DNA of 11,561 nucleotides from NCBI GenBank assembly GCA_009786735.1, contig WQRM01000019.1, positions 1 to 11,561 of the forward strand. Direction: 5' to 3'. The translations under genes were made by a program, and so were the position numbers. A model generated the notes under the pieces. That model was given only the letters and a program-made list of their open reading frames with translations, was not told the DNA's origin and did no database searches. Below, piece by piece: positions 1 through 6,131 of the stretch. The stretch is from Oscillospiraceae bacterium. GTDB taxonomy: Bacteria; Bacillota; Clostridia; Oscillospirales; Acutalibacteraceae. Numbering within the stretch: position 1 is the first letter of the stretch; each line of letters opens with the position of its first letter.

Positions 1-246
1 AGCCGCTGCAAGGCCCCGCGTTGCCGTGACAACGGCGTGCAAGATGTTTGCCAAGGCCTGCAAAGCGTAATCGGCGGGTTTGGCAAAGGCGTTTGCTGCG
101 GACTCGACGTGCTCACCGGCATGGGCAATGCGTTGCTTGCCGGTCCGCGCTGTGCACCGCGTTGCCAGCCGCGTTGCCGTCCCAGACCGTGCCAGCCGAC
201 GTGCCAATGCCGTTGCCGATGCACGTGCCGACGCGCTTGCCGCTAA
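1..246 (+). CDS. Cys/Arg-rich protein of unknown function (3' part only)
   Basis: The reading frame is open to the left edge, so the start is outside the window; a GTG at 37 is in frame but need not be the start. The 81 visible residues hold 15 cysteines. They begin with a Cys/Arg stretch, continue with a Gly-rich, mildly hydrophobic middle (about positions 64-150, with a CC pair), and end in a strongly basic tail in which Pro-Arg-Cys units give way to alternating Cys and Arg/Gln/Thr. Codon choice resembles the neighbouring genes. A strong terminator begins 15 bp after the stop, which supports a real gene end. I do not recognise the family. A spore-coat-like, metal-binding or disulfide-crosslinked basic protein is possible but is only a guess. 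No signal peptide can be judged without the N-terminus. Confidence 0.6.
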   Translation, partial: SRCKAPRCRDNGVQDVCQGLQSVIGGFGKGVCCGLDVLTGMGNALLAGPRCAPRCQPRCRPRPCQPTCQCRCRCTCRRACR

Positions 247-260
247 TCGAATGAAGAATG

Positions 261-284
261 AGAGGTGCTTCGGCGCCTCTTTTT
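261..284 (+). terminator. Rho-independent terminator of the Cys/Arg-rich gene
   Basis: An 8-bp stem (261-268 with 273-280, one G-U pair) closes a TTCG tetraloop and runs into a T-tract ending at 284. It lies 15 bp past the stop codon at 244-246, so it ends the left-edge gene and separates it from queA. Confidence 0.88.
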
Positions 285-311
285 CATGCGCGAGTGCATG
301 TGATTTCCCCC

Positions 312-340
312 TTGACAAACCCGCCAATTTGCGCTATAAT
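312..340 (+). promoter_or_regulatory. Consensus sigma-A promoter of queA
   Basis: TTGACA at 312-317 and TATAAT at 335-340 are both perfect matches with an exact 17-bp spacer. Transcription should begin near 347, leaving a leader of about 40 nt before the queA ATG at 388. No operator or riboswitch-like fold is seen. Confidence 0.92.
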
Positions 341-341
341 A

Positions 342-376
342 ATCTAATATCCAGCATCTAAAATCTAACATCTAGC
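342..376 (+). repeat. Five tandem heptamers forming the queA leader
   Basis: Five contiguous 7-mers run from 342 to 376: ATCTAAT, ATCCAGC, ATCTAAA, ATCTAAC and ATCTAGC (consensus ATCTARM). They start one base after the -10 box and end directly before the AAGGA ribosome binding site at 377-381, so they make up almost the whole untranslated leader. Such short tandem arrays can change length by slippage; whether this one varies is not known. Confidence 0.8.
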
Positions 377-387
377 AAGGACAAGCC

Positions 388-1422
388 ATGAAAACATCAG
401 ATTTCTACTACGACCTGCCCGAACAGCTCATCGCCCAAACGCCCATCGAACCCCGCGACAGCAGCCGCATGATGGTGTTGCACCGCGATAGCGAGCAAAT
501 CGACCACAAGATTTTCCGTGACATCGCTGACGTCCTGCAGCCGGGCGACTGCCTCATCCTCAACAACACCAAGGTGCTGCCCGCACGCCTATATGGCATC
601 AGCGAAACCGGCGCGCGCGTGGAGTTCCTGCTGCTCAACCAGCTCGACGAGCGCGACAGCCCCATCTGGGAATGCCTCGCAGGACCGGGCAAACGCGCCA
701 AAGAGGGCAGCAAGTTCAGCTTTGGCGAGGGCATTTTGCACGGCGAGGTCATCGAAGTGCGCGAAGACGGCAACCGCGTGGTGCGCTTTACCTACGATGC
801 GCCGAGCTTCTATGCCGTGCTCGACCAAATCGGCGAAATGCCGCTGCCGCATTACATCACCGAAGAACTTGAAGATCCCGACCGCTACAACACCGTGTAT
901 GCTGAACATGCCGGCAGCGCGGCCGCCCCCACGGCGGGGCTGCACTTCACACCGGAGCTGCTGCAGCGCATTGAGGACAGCGGCGTGAAGCTCGGTTATG
1001 TCACGCTGCACGTGGGGCTGGGCACGTTCCGCCCGGTGAAGAGCGAAAACATCGCCGACCACGTCATGCACGCCGAGCACTACGCCATGCCTGCCGACAC
1101 CGCCGAGATGATCCGCGAAACCAAGGCGCGTGGCGGCCGTGTGATCGCCGTGGGCACGACTTGTGTGCGCACCCTCGAAAGCGTGATGGCGCAGCACGGC
1201 AGCATGAAAGCCTGCGAGGGCTGGACGGACATCTTCATCTATCCCGGGTTCGAGTTCCGCGGCCTGGATGGTCTGCTGACGAACTTCCATCTGCCGGAAA
1301 GCACGCTGATTATGCTCGTGAGCGCCATCTATGGCCACGAGAAAACCATGCACGCCTACCGCACCGCCGTGGCAGAGGAGTACCGCTTTTACTCGTTTGG
1401 CGACTGCATGTTGATCATCTAA
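388..1422 (+). CDS. queA: S-adenosylmethionine:tRNA ribosyltransferase-isomerase QueA
   Basis: QueA transfers and isomerises the ribosyl part of SAM onto 7-aminomethyl-7-deazaguanine at tRNA position 34, giving epoxyqueuosine, the next-to-last step of queuosine synthesis; it is cytosolic. The 344-residue product has the usual family length. Recognisable blocks are the N-terminal DFYYDLPEQLIAQTP (5-19), MPLPHYI (151-157), GSAAAPTAGLHFTPELL (176-192), THVGLGTF-type YVTLHVGLGTFRPV (204-217), VGTTCVRTLES (255-265), IYPGFEFRGLDGLLTNFHLP (284-303) and the C-terminal YRFYSFGDCML. The ATG at 388 follows AAGGA (377-381) at a good distance and matches the family N-terminus. It has its own promoter and stands alone, without the tgt gene that often follows queA in other bacteria. 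Identification is secure. Confidence 0.97.
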   Translation: MKTSDFYYDLPEQLIAQTPIEPRDSSRMMVLHRDSEQIDHKIFRDIADVLQPGDCLILNNTKVLPARLYGISETGARVEFLLLNQLDERDSPIWECLAGPGKRAKEGSKFSFGEGILHGEVIEVREDGNRVVRFTYDAPSFYAVLDQIGEMPLPHYITEELEDPDRYNTVYAEHAGSAAAPTAGLHFTPELLQRIEDSGVKLGYVTLHVGLGTFRPVKSENIADHVMHAEHYAMPADTAEMIRETKARGGRVIAVGTTCVRTLESVMAQHGSMKACEGWTDIFIYPGFEFRGLDGLLTNFHLPESTLIMLVSAIYGHEKTMHAYRTAVAEEYRFYSFGDCMLII

Positions 1423-1438
1423 ATACCATAACAGATCA

Positions 1439-1467
1439 CGCCGCCCTGCATCATCTGCGGGGCGGCG
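1439..1467. terminator. GC-rich hairpin between convergent queA and GH2 genes
   Basis: An 8-bp perfect GC stem (1439-1446 with 1460-1467) with a 13-nt loop lies in the 66-bp gap between the convergent stop codons. Neither strand has a clear T-tract next to it, so it may be a weak or factor-assisted bidirectional terminator rather than a classical intrinsic one. Confidence 0.5.
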
Positions 1468-1488
1468 CGTTGCGTTATCTGGTTATCG

Positions 1489-3147
1489 TCAATCCTCAAT
1501 CGCGGCCTTTTTGGTGTTCACATCACGGAAGAAGCTCAGCTCGAACTTCGGCTGGCGGTCATAGGTGAACACGCCGTTTTTCTCCTGCTCCACGTCGGTG
1601 AGCTGGGTATAGCAAAAGCCGAACATCTTCGGGTGGTCGATGAGCGTGGTGGTCAGCGCAGCGTAGCGGGCCTTGTACTCCTCCTCGGTTTTCGGCGCTT
1701 CGCCATAGCCCCAGCCGTCCACGGCGTTCCAAGCAATGCCGCCGTACTCACTCACGAACATCGCTTCACCGGCGTACTTCTGCACCTTGCGGTCATCTTG
1801 CTTGTGGTCAAAGAAGGTGTCGCCGTCGATGAACGGCGCATAGCGCGACGCAAACTGCTCGGCATCTTGACCATACTCATGCACGCAGTAGATGTCTGTT
1901 TTCACGTGCACATAGCCGCTGGTGTCAATGCACGGACGGCTTGGGTCAAGCGCTTTGGTCGCTTCATACACCACGCTGATGTTGTCGTCGTACTGCTCCT
2001 CGCTCGTTTCGTTGTAGGGGCACCAGCCCACGATGCTGGGGTGGTTGCGGTCGCGCGCCACGGACTCCAGCCATTGCGGCAGAAACTTGCCCAGCACGCG
2101 CGGGTCGCTGTCGTCCACACCCCAGTTGGCGAACTCGCCCCAAGTGATGTAGCCATGCAGGTCGGCGTAATACAACGTGAGCGGCTCGAAGACCTTCATG
2201 TGCAGACGTGCGCCGTTAAAGCCCGCCTCCATCGACAGCAGAATATCCTGCTCCAATGCTTCTTTCGTCGGCGCAGTGTAGATGCCATCGGGATAAAACC
2301 CTTGGTCCAGAATCAGCCGCTGGAACACACTCTTGCCGTTAATGAGGAACTTGAAGCCATCCAGTTGCACGCTGCGCAGCCCGAAATAGCTGTTCACCAC
2401 GTCATCGCCAAACTGCAGCTTCAGGTCATACAAACCGCCTTTGCCCACTTCCCACAGATGCGCTTCGCTCAGCGCAAGCGTCAGCCGCACAAAGCCGCCG
2501 CAGGGCTTTGCTGTGGCTTGACCAACTTGCTTGCCGTCCCACAGTGCCGTTGCGGTGAAGTCCGCATTGCCCACCACCTGCGCTTCAATGTGCAGGCAGC
2601 TGTTCTCCACGTCGGGGTGATACACCGCCGACACAACGTGCGCGTTCGGGCGGAACTCCAGCCAAACGGTTTGCCAAATGCCGGTGGTGCGGGTATACAA
2701 GCAGCTGTAGGACACAAAGCGGTCGCTTTGCTTGCCGCTGCACCACAAACGGTTTTGCGTGTTATCGTTGCAGTGCACATGCAGGACATTTACGCCCGGC
2801 TGCACGTGGTCGGTGATGTCAAAGCTAAAGCTGGTGTAGCCGCCTTCGTGCTGCCCGGCCTGCTTGCCGTTGACGGTGACGGTGGTCACGTAATCCGCTG
2901 CGCCGAAGTGCACGAACACACGCCCGGCAAGCTGCTCGGCGCTGAGCTCGAACTCGCGCTGATAGTACACATCGTTGATGAAGTTGGTGTGGCCGATGCC
3001 GCTCAGCTCGCTTTCGGGGCAAAAAGGCACGAGGATTTCACGGTCAAGCTTGGGGTTGTCGAGCCCAAACTGCCATGTTCCGTTGAGATTTTGCCAGCTG
3101 TTGCGCTGCCATTGTGGGTTTGGGTGTTCCGGGCGTGGGATGTTCAT
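1489..3147 (-). CDS. Glycoside hydrolase family 2 enzyme (beta-galactosidase/beta-glucuronidase-like)
   Basis: A retaining exo-glycosidase of family GH2, 552 residues with no signal peptide, so it is expected to act in the cytosol on imported glycosides. The order is an N-terminal jelly-roll sugar-binding domain (about 1-170, with NLNGTW at 20-25, FGAADYVTTVTVNG at 81-94 and TGIWQTVWLE at 155-164), an Ig-like beta-sandwich (about 171-265), and a TIM barrel (about 266-545). By family position, E380 in HPSIVGWCPYNE is the acid/base and E467 in FVSEYGG is the nucleophile. It is compact compared with LacZ (about 1,000 residues) and lacks its C-terminal domains. The ATG at 3147 is chosen because GGAGG (3154-3158) sits 6 nt upstream; a longer frame to 3204 would run through the preceding terminator. 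The in-frame ATG at 3168 is a less likely start. The symporter gene lies just upstream. The exact substrate (galactoside, glucuronide, mannoside) cannot be decided. Confidence 0.92.
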   Translation of the reverse strand: MNIPRPEHPNPQWQRNSWQNLNGTWQFGLDNPKLDREILVPFCPESELSGIGHTNFINDVYYQREFELSAEQLAGRVFVHFGAADYVTTVTVNGKQAGQHEGGYTSFSFDITDHVQPGVNVLHVHCNDNTQNRLWCSGKQSDRFVSYSCLYTRTTGIWQTVWLEFRPNAHVVSAVYHPDVENSCLHIEAQVVGNADFTATALWDGKQVGQATAKPCGGFVRLTLALSEAHLWEVGKGGLYDLKLQFGDDVVNSYFGLRSVQLDGFKFLINGKSVFQRLILDQGFYPDGIYTAPTKEALEQDILLSMEAGFNGARLHMKVFEPLTLYYADLHGYITWGEFANWGVDDSDPRVLGKFLPQWLESVARDRNHPSIVGWCPYNETSEEQYDDNISVVYEATKALDPSRPCIDTSGYVHVKTDIYCVHEYGQDAEQFASRYAPFIDGDTFFDHKQDDRKVQKYAGEAMFVSEYGGIAWNAVDGWGYGEAPKTEEEYKARYAALTTTLIDHPKMFGFCYTQLTDVEQEKNGVFTYDRQPKFELSFFRDVNTKKAAIED

Positions 3148-3153
3148 AGGCGT

Positions 3154-3158
3154 CCTCC
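3154..3158 (-). promoter_or_regulatory. Ribosome binding site that fixes the GH2 start
   Basis: GGAGG on the minus strand lies 6 nt before the ATG at 3145-3147 and sits inside the longer in-frame reading frame. This favours the MNIPRPEHPN start over the upstream in-frame codons. Confidence 0.8.
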
Positions 3159-3175
3159 GTAGTTTCATTTTCCTC

Positions 3176-3204
3176 ATTATACCACAGCCTGCAAAAAAAC
3201 ACAA
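3176..3204 (-). promoter_or_regulatory. Promoter of the GH2 gene, overlapping a terminator
   Basis: On the minus strand a perfect TATAAT (3176-3181) is preceded at 17 bp by TTGTGT (3199-3204), a weak -35 box matching the first three consensus bases. The -35 box lies within the descending arm of the upstream gene's terminator hairpin, and the T-tract fills part of the spacer. The predicted start is near 3169, giving a leader of only about 20 nt. Confidence 0.68.
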
Positions 3205-3232
3205 GCCCCAATCGCAGCGACCAGGGCTTGTG
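3193..3232 (-). terminator. Rho-independent terminator of the symporter gene
   Basis: On the minus strand a 9-bp perfect stem (3224-3232 with 3200-3208) is followed immediately by seven T residues (3199-3193). It begins about 10 bp after the symporter stop codon. The loop holds a further 3-bp inner pairing. A strong intrinsic terminator. Confidence 0.9.
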
Positions 3233-3242
3233 GTTGATTTTG

Positions 3243-4931
3243 TTACACTGTGGTTGTTTCTTCTTCCAGTTCCTCGCGCACTTGTGCTTCGGCAGCGCGG
3301 CGGTCAGCAAGCTCGGCCTCGATTTCCACGTTTTGCCCGTATTTGTACGGAAACGACGCGCGGGCAATCAAGCGGAACGTGTGGTTCAGCGCCAAACCAA
3401 GCAACCACACCGGCAACGCCCAGCGCGCAAAGCGTTCGGGAACCTCCGGGTGCGGCACGTCGCCGTCAATCGTGTGCACGCCTGCCCAGGATTGGAAGAA
3501 GTTCCCCGTGAACGTCGCAACATTCTCCTTCACCAGCTTTTCCAAAAAGCCCAGCACCGCTCGATTGACGCCCTCGCTGCGCACACCGGTTTTGTATTCC
3601 ACATAGTCGAGCATCTCAAAGTTGAGCACATTGGCAGCCAAGCCTGCAATCGGACCAATCGTTTCACGCACGGTGTCCACCGCAAAAAAGCCTGCAATGC
3701 GCCCGCCCGAGCCAAGCACCTGCCCGCTCGGTCCTCTCGCGATGAAAAATTGCGCTGCGCGCCCCAGCACGTTGCTGATTTCAAACATCACCAGCGTGCG
3801 CTTGGGTCCACCCAGCCAGTTCATTGCCTGGCGCATGAATGGCACCAAGAACGTGATGGGCAAGCCCGAGAGATACCCCATCACCACCGGAATGCCCGGA
3901 CCAGCGGTTTCGCCAACGATGGGCAGGCGGATATTCGGCACCAAAAAGCGCCACACAAACCATTCGTCAAACGTGGGAATGAGCACCCAGAAAAAGTTCG
4001 CAATCATCCAATACAGCAAGTATTTATTGTGCCGCAGCACCGAGAACATCTCGCGCACGGTTAGTTTTTCCTCGGGCTCATTGCTTGCTGCGGTTGGTGC
4101 GGTCGCCGCGTTGCGCGTGTGATCAAACGACACACGGTTTTTCAAAAACGTGTTGACGATTCCGCCCGCGAGGGCAAAGGGCATGAGCACCGCAAAGCCC
4201 GTGATAAAAATCCGCTGGTCTGTCCAGTGGTAGCGACCGTCGCCCACGATGAAGCCCTGCAGAAGTCGCGGCAGGTTCGCAATCGGATAGGCCAGCTTGT
4301 GGAAAGTGTGTTGCCACACATTCAGCTTGGCACGCTCCTCTGAAAGCGGCGTAATGCCTGCAACATACTTCTGATCCGAAATGCCCGCCATGGTGGCAAA
4401 GATGTTCCACGCCGCTTGAATCACACCGAACATGACCAAGCGTTGCACCGGCGTCAGCCCAAGATCCAACATGAAAAACATGGTGAGCCCTTGGTTCACC
4501 ACATGATTGATGCGCATGAGCCAACGATAAGTGTTGTCTTTGAACGGGCGGCGATCCATGAACTGCCCCACCATCGGGTCGTTGATACCATCCCAAATGT
4601 GGTTCGCGATCGCTTGCACGGTGATGTGGTTGGGATTCACGTTATAGGTCGTAATCCACAGTCTTTCGCGGCCATCGAACTGGCTCACCGAGTTGCGAAA
4701 AAACGCGCCTAGCCCCCACAGCAGCTTCTCCCATGGAAACAAGCGCCCCCCCTCTTCGTCCATTTGTTCGCCTTTTAGCCATGCCCGAGGGGAATACAGC
4801 ACCTGCGCGAGCTCTTCGCGCCCGCTTTCGGGCACTTTGTTGGTCACAATCTTGCTGTCCAGAATCCACCCGCGCAGCTTGCGGTTAAACAGCCGCCCGC
4901 GCAATCCAGTGCGTTCTTCATGTTCGTTCAA
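3243..4931 (-). CDS. GPH-family (MelB-like) sugar:cation symporter
   Basis: An integral membrane transporter of the glycoside-pentoside-hexuronide:cation symporter family (MFS_2), expected to import a glycoside with Na+ or H+. Diagnostic motifs are IWDGINDPMVGQFMDRRP (112-129), matching the conserved D..ND...G...D loop of MelB-like proteins, and MLDYVEYKTGVRSEGV (440-455), the late GPH motif. Many hydrophobic segments lie between about 68 and 522, with a charged central loop near 263-297. The N-terminal 65 residues and the acidic, Glu-rich tail (535-562) are cytosolic extensions. The start is taken as TTG at 4931 because GGGAGG (4940-4945) lies 8 nt upstream; this gives 562 residues. Its neighbour downstream is the GH2 hydrolase, so uptake followed by intracellular hydrolysis of the same glycoside is the likely job. 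The substrate is unknown. Confidence 0.88.
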   Translation of the reverse strand: MNEHEERTGLRGRLFNRKLRGWILDSKIVTNKVPESGREELAQVLYSPRAWLKGEQMDEEGGRLFPWEKLLWGLGAFFRNSVSQFDGRERLWITTYNVNPNHITVQAIANHIWDGINDPMVGQFMDRRPFKDNTYRWLMRINHVVNQGLTMFFMLDLGLTPVQRLVMFGVIQAAWNIFATMAGISDQKYVAGITPLSEERAKLNVWQHTFHKLAYPIANLPRLLQGFIVGDGRYHWTDQRIFITGFAVLMPFALAGGIVNTFLKNRVSFDHTRNAATAPTAASNEPEEKLTVREMFSVLRHNKYLLYWMIANFFWVLIPTFDEWFVWRFLVPNIRLPIVGETAGPGIPVVMGYLSGLPITFLVPFMRQAMNWLGGPKRTLVMFEISNVLGRAAQFFIARGPSGQVLGSGGRIAGFFAVDTVRETIGPIAGLAANVLNFEMLDYVEYKTGVRSEGVNRAVLGFLEKLVKENVATFTGNFFQSWAGVHTIDGDVPHPEVPERFARWALPVWLLGLALNHTFRLIARASFPYKYGQNVEIEAELADRRAAEAQVREELEEETTTV

Positions 4932-4939
4932 CAGCAGAA

Positions 4940-4945
4940 CCTCCC
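4940..4945 (-). promoter_or_regulatory. Ribosome binding site fixing a TTG start for the symporter
   Basis: GGGAGG on the minus strand is followed after 8 nt by TTG (4929-4931). A further TTG at 4947-4949 is in frame but lies upstream of this site and has no ribosome binding site at usable distance. Confidence 0.7.
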
Positions 4946-4963
4946 ACAAAACTTATACTTTAG

Positions 4964-4992
4964 ATTATATCACGTTGCGGCGGCAAAATCAA
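4964..4992 (-). promoter_or_regulatory. Promoter of the symporter gene
   Basis: On the minus strand TTGATT (4987-4992) and a perfect TATAAT (4964-4969) are separated by exactly 17 bp. The predicted start near 4957 gives a leader of about 26 nt. It is divergent from the metA promoter; the two -35 boxes are 27 bp apart. Confidence 0.85.
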
Positions 4993-4993
4993 G

Positions 4994-5003
4994 AGAATAT
5001 TCT
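4994..5003. promoter_or_regulatory. Candidate operator palindrome AGAATATTCT
   Basis: A perfect 10-bp palindrome lies 1 bp upstream of the symporter -35 box and 16 bp from the metA -35 box. Its place between divergent promoters fits a regulator site, but it is short and no regulator gene is in the window. Confidence 0.35.
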
Positions 5004-5019
5004 GGGCAAATTATTTTAC

Positions 5020-5048
5020 TTGCGCGCATGCCGATTTTATGCTATAAT
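5020..5048 (+). promoter_or_regulatory. Promoter of metA
   Basis: TTGCGC (5020-5025) and a perfect TATAAT (5043-5048) have a 17-bp spacer. Transcription should begin near 5055, only about 20 nt before the ATG, so there is no room for a SAM riboswitch or T-box leader from this promoter. An 8-bp palindrome, TGCGCGCA (5021-5028), overlaps the -35 box. Confidence 0.83.
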
Positions 5049-5059
5049 ATAATTGTACG

Positions 5060-5068
5060 AGGAGGTGA
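5060..5068 (+). promoter_or_regulatory. Very strong metA ribosome binding site
   Basis: AGGAGGTGA at 5060-5068 is a full-length match to the 3' end of 16S rRNA, 6 nt before the ATG at 5075. Confidence 0.88.
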
Positions 5069-5074
5069 ACATCC

Positions 5075-5989
5075 ATGCCAATCAATATCGACCCACAACT
5101 GCCCGCACGCAGCGTGCTGGAGCAAGAGAATATCTTTGTCATGTGCCGCGACCGCGCCCAGCAGCAAGACATCCGCCCGCTGCGCATCGCCATTTTGAAC
5201 CTCATGCCCACCAAAGTGGAGACCGAAACCCAGCTGCTGCGCCTGTTAAGTAATACACCTTTACAGGTGGACATCGAGCTGGTGCAGATGGCCACGCACG
5301 AGTCAAAGAACACCACGCGCGAGCACCTGCTGCAGTTCTACAAAACTTTTGATGACATCAAGCACCAACGCTTCGACGGCATGATCATCACCGGCGCGCC
5401 CGTGGAGCTTTTGCCCTTTGAGCAGGTGGGCTACTGGCCCGAGCTGTGCGAAATCCTCGCGTGGACAAAGACGCACGTGTGGTCAACGTTCCACATTTGC
5501 TGGGGCGCACAGGCGGGGCTGTATTACCACTACGGCATCGATAAGCAGCCGCTGCCCGGCAAGTGTTTCGGCGTGTTTGCGCACGATGTGGCCGACCCCA
5601 CGCACCCGCTGTTGCGCGGTTTGGACGACCCCTTCATGCTGCCGCACTCGCGCCACACCACCGTTCGCCAAGAGGACATCGCCGCCGAGCCCGCGCTGCG
5701 CCTGCTGAGTGCGTCGCCGGTGGCCGGGGTTTCGCTGGTGTGCGACCACCACTGCCGCCAGTTTTTCGCCACCGGGCATGCGGAATACGACCGCGACACC
5801 TTGGCGCGCGAGTATACCCGCGACCTGCAACGCGGCTTGGATATCGCACCGCCACAGCACTATTACCCCGACGACAACCCTACCCTGTCCCCGCAGATGT
5901 CTTGGCGCTCGGCCGCGCACCTGCTGTTCTCCAACTGGCTGAACTTCTGCGTGTATCAGCAAACACCCTATGATTTATCGGCGCTATAA
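5075..5989 (+). CDS. metA: Homoserine O-acetyltransferase MetA (MetAA)
   Basis: Acylates the hydroxyl of L-homoserine, the first committed step of methionine synthesis, in the cytosol. The 304-residue product is full length for the MetA (HTS) family, a glutamine-amidotransferase-like fold. The expected catalytic residues fall at the standard family numbers: C142 in FHICWGAQAG, H235 and E237 in ATGHAEYD, plus K47 in LNLMPTKVETETQ. E111 in ITGAPVELLPFE is the residue that in this family marks acetyl-CoA users (as in the Bacillus cereus enzyme); succinyl-CoA users such as E. coli have Gly there. The acetyl assignment is therefore inferred from this residue. The ATG follows an ideal ribosome binding site. 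The gene is monocistronic, with its own promoter and terminator, divergent from the symporter gene. No methionine-responsive riboswitch precedes it. Confidence 0.96.
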   Translation: MPINIDPQLPARSVLEQENIFVMCRDRAQQQDIRPLRIAILNLMPTKVETETQLLRLLSNTPLQVDIELVQMATHESKNTTREHLLQFYKTFDDIKHQRFDGMIITGAPVELLPFEQVGYWPELCEILAWTKTHVWSTFHICWGAQAGLYYHYGIDKQPLPGKCFGVFAHDVADPTHPLLRGLDDPFMLPHSRHTTVRQEDIAAEPALRLLSASPVAGVSLVCDHHCRQFFATGHAEYDRDTLAREYTRDLQRGLDIAPPQHYYPDDNPTLSPQMSWRSAAHLLFSNWLNFCVYQQTPYDLSAL

Positions 5990-6002
5990 TCACCTGTAAA
6001 GT

Positions 6003-6031
6003 AAACCCCCTTCACACCTGAAGGGGGTTTT
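6003..6031. terminator. Bidirectional terminator between metA and the EamA gene
   Basis: An 11-bp perfect stem (6003-6013 with 6020-6030) has a 6-nt loop; four T follow on the plus strand (6028-6031) and three on the minus strand. It starts 14 bp after the metA stop and also lies beyond the end of the convergent EamA gene, so it may serve both. The rest of the gap, 6032-6131, shows nothing else I can name. Confidence 0.85.
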
Positions 6032-6131
6032 GCGTAGCGCAGGGGGAGCGCCGCGCACCACAACTTTTCTGCTTCTCTTTGTTTGTCGTGCGCCAGCGCA
6101 AATTTCCTCACCAAAAACAAAAACTTAGCTG

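Noticed and set aside
589..1353. 254-codon frame on the minus strand within queA
   Set aside because: QueA motifs on the plus strand are full length and unbroken; the minus frame has no motif or start signal.
1633..3162. Long open frame on the plus strand (509 codons) opposite the GH2 gene
   Set aside because: It is the antisense shadow of a clearly recognised GH2 enzyme; its translation is rich in Val/His/Ala, shows no family motifs and has no ribosome binding site.
3148..3204. N-terminal extension of the GH2 protein beginning at 3204
   Set aside because: It would start inside the terminator hairpin, upstream of the predicted transcription start, and contain the true ribosome binding site.
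6032..6131. Small RNA or tRNA in the metA-EamA gap
   Set aside because: Only a short imperfect GC hairpin is visible; no cloverleaf, promoter or separate terminator could be found.
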